Both the position numbers and the translations under genes were made by a program. Below are positions 60,101 through 64,000 of a stretch of DNA of 64,000 nt, in pieces. The notes below the pieces were generated by a model. The model had not been told where the DNA came from, did not search any database, and saw nothing but the letters and a program-made list of their open reading frames with translations. Source of the stretch: Acorus gramineus (lineage: Eukaryota > Streptophyta > Magnoliopsida > Acorales > Acoraceae); NCBI GenBank assembly GCA_030737835.1, contig CM060849.1:8578268-8642267 (forward strand), in the 5' to 3' direction. Numbering within the stretch: position 1 is the first letter of the stretch; the number at the start of each line of letters is the position of its first letter.

Positions 60101-63100
60101 CTTTATAACTCTCCTATTACTTCCTTTATAACTGATATTGCTCCTCTTATTGGTGGGTGGGTGTGTGTGTGTTTGAGAAGGGGATAGGGGCAATTGTATT
60201 AATGAAAATTGTCTCGAACAAAAAGAAAGACGAGGGATTAGCAAGATAAAAAGGAATAAAAGCAAAAGGAAAGAAGGAGAACTCCTGGAGGAGAATACTT
60301 TCCACAATTAAACCTGAAACACCTACATTATGGCCCTTTCTAGTTTGCGCCCATGATTCTAGAGGGCGGGTCGTCACCTAGAAGTATACTTAACCCATGC
60401 TCGAAAAGTTGCTGATGATTGCTGCCCAAGTGTTCTCAACATATGGTATTTTCCCTTGGGAAATGTTCTCATTCTGAATAAGCCATATGTTCCAACAAAC
60501 CCTTGAGAAATGAAATTTTTGAACTTTGCAGTTTGCCTCTGGTCACCTTTTTTCCTTGTCTTTCGGAAATCTTCCCACATCTCCATTATGTTTGCAATTT
60601 TTGAACTTTGCAATTTGGCGATTATTGGTCGACTTGTTAATTGCTATATCTCTTTGCTGACATATCACATGGGCCATAATCATAAGCTATGACATATGGA
60701 TGCAATGTTGGCATGTTGCTGCTGTACTCAAGTAGAGAACTATCTGGACTAGATTTTTGTTGATGGCTAGTTTAACACAATTATGTTCAAAATCCACAAA
60801 TTTTATGAATTTTTATATCATACTTTCCTTGGAAGACTTTGAGGACTTAGTAGTATGGCATACATAGCTTAATGAGTATCTCCCATATTTTTAATATTTC
60901 ATTTTATGGGATCCTTTAGATGTCTTAATTTTGTTCAGAAATCTGTATTCCTAGGATTTTATATATTTTACAAAATCATGAGCTTTATGTTGGAAGAAAT
61001 GGTAATAAAGAGATTAAATGTGATGTAATATTTCATGCTCTAAAAACCCATAACATTATGCTTGAACCTGGGAGAAATCAGAATCATCTGAAGTTTCTTA
61101 CACGTATTTCTCTCGTGTTGGAATACCATTTTGATGTATGTGATTCAGTAGTGATTCTATATAGCAAACATTGCTTGCATGAAATCATTTTTTAATCAGT
61201 TTTGTTCTTATTATGTTCCGTATCACTTTATTTTCTGTCTTTGAATTTTTGGACCGACCTAAATCTGCAGACAGGCAAGTTACTCAAAGAATCGGACAAA
61301 GAAACTGGTCATTCGAAAACGATCTCCTCACTAACTAAATCAGCAGACGGTTCTCATTTCCTGACGGGCTCCTTGGATAAATCTGCTAAGGTAGTGTTAT
61401 ACACCTTTTCCTTGTTCACTCTTGTACTCTTCTCTTTATGTTACAGAGGCATTAGATTTTAATCTTTTCTAATTTTCTCTGTTTGTTATCATCTAGCTCT
61501 GGGATTCCAGGACACTCACTCTGATTAAAACTTACGTGACCGAACGCCCAGTCAATGCTTGTGCGATTTCTCCACTTCTTGATCATGTATGTATACTCTG
61601 CTTTTCTCTTTAGATTCATTTTCTATGCATTCAAAATACTATTTTAGATAGTTGGGCCCATCCTGCATATTGCTGCTTCAGTTTGTTTGGTGTGATTTTT
61701 AAGTAGCTTTCTTCTCTATGTGCTGTCTCAGTAACTGCAGACCTGAACTACGCAACATTACAGTTATACCGTGACGAAACTATTAGGTGTTCCATGTTGA
61801 CCATTTTTTCATGTTAGCAAGAAAGGAAAAAATAGGCTGTGTTGTACACTCTAAAGCACAGACACTCTGTTTTGCTTGCCATACCCGTGTCAGACGCACA
61901 ACGGACACGAACACGCACCTGACACATGTCGGACACGACTGAGCCGTGTCCTGTGAAATGGGCCCAATTTCACAGGACACGGCCCAGGACACGGGTTGCC
62001 AGTTTGTGACCCATTTACCTGAATATCTTAGCCCATTTGTAACAAAAACAAGAAAAAGAACAGCCTCCCCTCTGTCGACACTCCAATGCTAGCCGCTGTG
62101 GAAAAGATAAACGAATGTCCCCATGCTACAATATCTCTAGTTTATTTCATACTGATGTGTAATATATATATTACACTAATTTATTTCCAATTGTTGATGT
62201 GCTGAACATATGGGATTGCATAGCCATGAGTGAAGGCCTTGCACTTGAAATGGGGTTTTGTGTTGTGGCAGTCTTGTGTGTTTGTGCATTAGGTGGGGGT
62301 CTAAATGTGGGATACGGTCCAAGGTGCCTAGGAGGGTCCTTCAACAAAAACTATATGATAAATCATCATCACTTGTTAGGGTTGCTTATATTCTGAAAAC
62401 ATGATAGAAAAAAAAAGCATCATCCAAAGCGGCCCAGCATCCAGCAAGATACTGGAATGGGAGAGACTGGACATGGTCCTAGCCTTTTTGATAAAAAAAT
62501 ATTGTACACAATAATCCTCATAGGATTTCAACCCAGAACTTTGTTCTGTTAGCACCAAGACTTTACCATTGCTCCAACCAATACCTTCATCCAGCTCTGG
62601 CATGATACTGGGATGGGAAGTAATTGTACAACCTAGGCAGCATGGGTACAGACACGGAACACGGGTACACGGACACGATTTTTAAAAAATATATGACACG
62701 GATACAGCTAGGGGGATTTAAGATCCTTGTGATATCATGTATTTAATTTTTTAGTTTAGCTTATGGTGTAACTATCTTGTGTATTTGGAGTGTATCATGC
62801 CAATTTTATGTTTATTTCCACCTATTTTTCTTACATGATGGGGTTCCCTCCTTTTCTCCTGAAAAATTAATGTAAGGCTTTGTTTTCATCAGGTTGTTAT
62901 TGGAGGTGGTCAGGATGCTTCACATGTCACGACAACAGATCGCCGTGCAGGGAAATTCGAGGCCAAATTTTTTCACAAGGTGAGTTCTTATCCACATCAC
63001 CATCCCGTGTCTGTTGGTGTTTATAATGCTTGGTGTCTCCCATGTAAATTTGTTCTCTGTTTTTTTTTTTTTACAGATTCTTCAAGAGGAGATAGGGGGT

Positions 63101-63770
63101 GTAAAAGGACATTTTGGGCCAATTAATGCACTGGCATTTAATCCCGATGGGAGAAGGTTTTTCTCTTCCTTCCTCTTCCTCCTTTTTCTTGTTAGAGTTT
63201 GAATAAAGCATAGTGATTAATTAGTAAAAAAAAATCATTAGAGAAATTTAAAATAAACTAGTGCACTCAATTGATTCTTGATTTTTTATTTAAAATCTGA
63301 CGTTTGGTACAATGGCTTCTGAATTTTAGTCAATGGAAAATATCATGTACTGATACAATAAAGCAAAAACTGACTTCAGTCTTTTCAGACTGAAGTGTTT
63401 ACATCTACCAACATTTGCAGAATCCACTCTAATAAGTGAGGTGTCAATATGTATGCAATGACAGTCATTTGCCATTTTAGACAGCCTGGCCTCCTCAGTT
63501 AGCCTTACATGTTTGGCGAGAGCATTTGCCATTGCTATTTATTGTGTACTAGAATAGGATATGATTCTCTGCACCACATGTCCACATCCCTAAATTATGT
63601 TTTGACTTTAACATCTCAATTGTGCAAGTCATTTTGTTGAGAGATTGTATGAAAGTTAAAACATGATTAACTTCATTTTTTTTTTCCTGTATAGTTTCTC
63701 AAGTGGAGGTGAAGATGGTTATGTGAGGCTACACCACTTTGACTCCGACTACTTCAACATCAAGATGTAG
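57200..63770 (+). CDS. EIF3I: Eukaryotic translation initiation factor 3 subunit I, 326 aa
   Basis: Coding exons: 57200-57383, 58285-58500, 59350-59477, 61271-61390, 61497-61586, 62893-62979, 63077-63156, 63695-63770; all GT-AG and in frame. The length of 326 residues is the usual one for plant eIF3i. The protein starts [19 protein letters not shown] and ends [20 protein letters not shown], both hallmark ends. WD40 repeats run the whole length (for example [39 protein letters not shown]) and form a seven-bladed propeller. eIF3i sits in the eIF3 complex with subunits b and g and helps recruit mRNA to the small ribosomal subunit in the cytoplasm. The start codon follows a (GA)n leader. Introns 3 and 5 are long and hold repeat-like sequence. 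Confidence 0.96.
59256..59274. repeat. 19-base G run in intron 2 of eIF3i
   Basis: Nineteen G residues directly follow a run of T residues. Length in the assembly is likely uncertain. Confidence 0.9.
61943..61983. repeat. 41-bp hairpin in intron 5 of eIF3i
   Basis: The arm GCCGTGTCCTGTGAAAT and its exact reverse complement flank a 7-base spacer, GGGCCCA. It lies in a stretch with repeated GACACG words (61880-61995); similar ACACGG words recur at 62650-62705, so this is probably a repeat inserted in the intron. Confidence 0.92.
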
Positions 63771-64000
63771 TTTCAATAATTCTGTACTCTACAAGGGGAG
63801 CCCTCCTTATATATCTAAACACAGATATCGCACTGCGTTTTCTCTGTCTTGTGAAATGAACCATTAAGATGAGATGCTGATGTATAAGACTTCCATTTTT
63901 GACAAGTTTACAATTTAAAGCCTTTTTTTCCTGTGTTTTCAGATGACAGTCCATTAGTTCTCCATTTCTTCCTTAATTTGCATCATGACAGCTGCAGCTA
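63771..64000 (+). other. 3' untranslated region and flank of eIF3i
   Basis: Follows the TAG stop. No further gene is visible before the window ends. Confidence 0.5.

Noticed and set aside
60374-60613. Minus-strand frame in intron 3 of eIF3i considered as a LINE fragment
   Set aside because: No reverse transcriptase or zinc-finger motif could be read with confidence.

Overview
This window is nuclear DNA from a flowering plant. It has intron-rich plant genes with GT-AG junctions, Ty3/gypsy chromoviruses, hAT elements, and Tourist-like and Mutator-like small elements. GC-rich GH9 exons in AT-rich surroundings would fit a monocot, but I cannot place the species. No cellular operon, CRISPR array or rRNA gene is seen.

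Layout. Positions 1-9281 are a Tekay/Del-type Ty3/gypsy retrotransposon on the + strand. Its 5' LTR is cut by the window edge; its 3' LTR is complete and about 3.0 kb long with a very GC-rich block. Positions 9282-15221 hold a broken BED/DUF659 hAT transposase gene (minus strand) and a three-copy tandem repeat of about 555-560 bp that begins inside a MITE. Positions 15222-19397 are a decayed Reina-like chromovirus on the minus strand with only one LTR left. Positions 19398-25128 are layers of small elements: a roughly 280-bp MITE family with one copy inverted, a Copia-type solo LTR split by a Tourist-like MITE, and a duplicated small element.

Host genes. Two tandem GH9 endo-beta-1,4-glucanase genes (26052-28730 and 29893-33527) encode secreted proteins of 487 and 492 residues and differ in two intron positions. 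A plant synaptotagmin of the SYT4/SYT5 type lies on the minus strand (44804-52348, 11 coding exons, 496 residues). The translation initiation factor eIF3i lies on the + strand (57200-63770, 8 coding exons, 326 residues), behind site II and telo-box promoter motifs. All four gene models read through without frameshift.

Between the host genes, 34184-44404 and 53067-54862 hold transposons whose ends can be drawn to the base. There are two copies of a long-TIR element with 9-bp target duplications (Mutator-like), another long-TIR element with internal minisatellites, a decayed ZMYM-type hAT element with an 8-bp target duplication, and a 968-bp nonautonomous hAT element with a perfect 8-bp duplication nested in one of the long-TIR copies.

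I found no convincing new biological system. The most interesting items are structural: long-TIR elements with minisatellite cargo, tandem palindromes, two copies of one element interrupted at the same internal point, a frameshift-only decay pattern in the Tekay element, and intron differences between the tandem cellulases. Exon boundaries were set by eye from splice sites, reading frame and family similarity.
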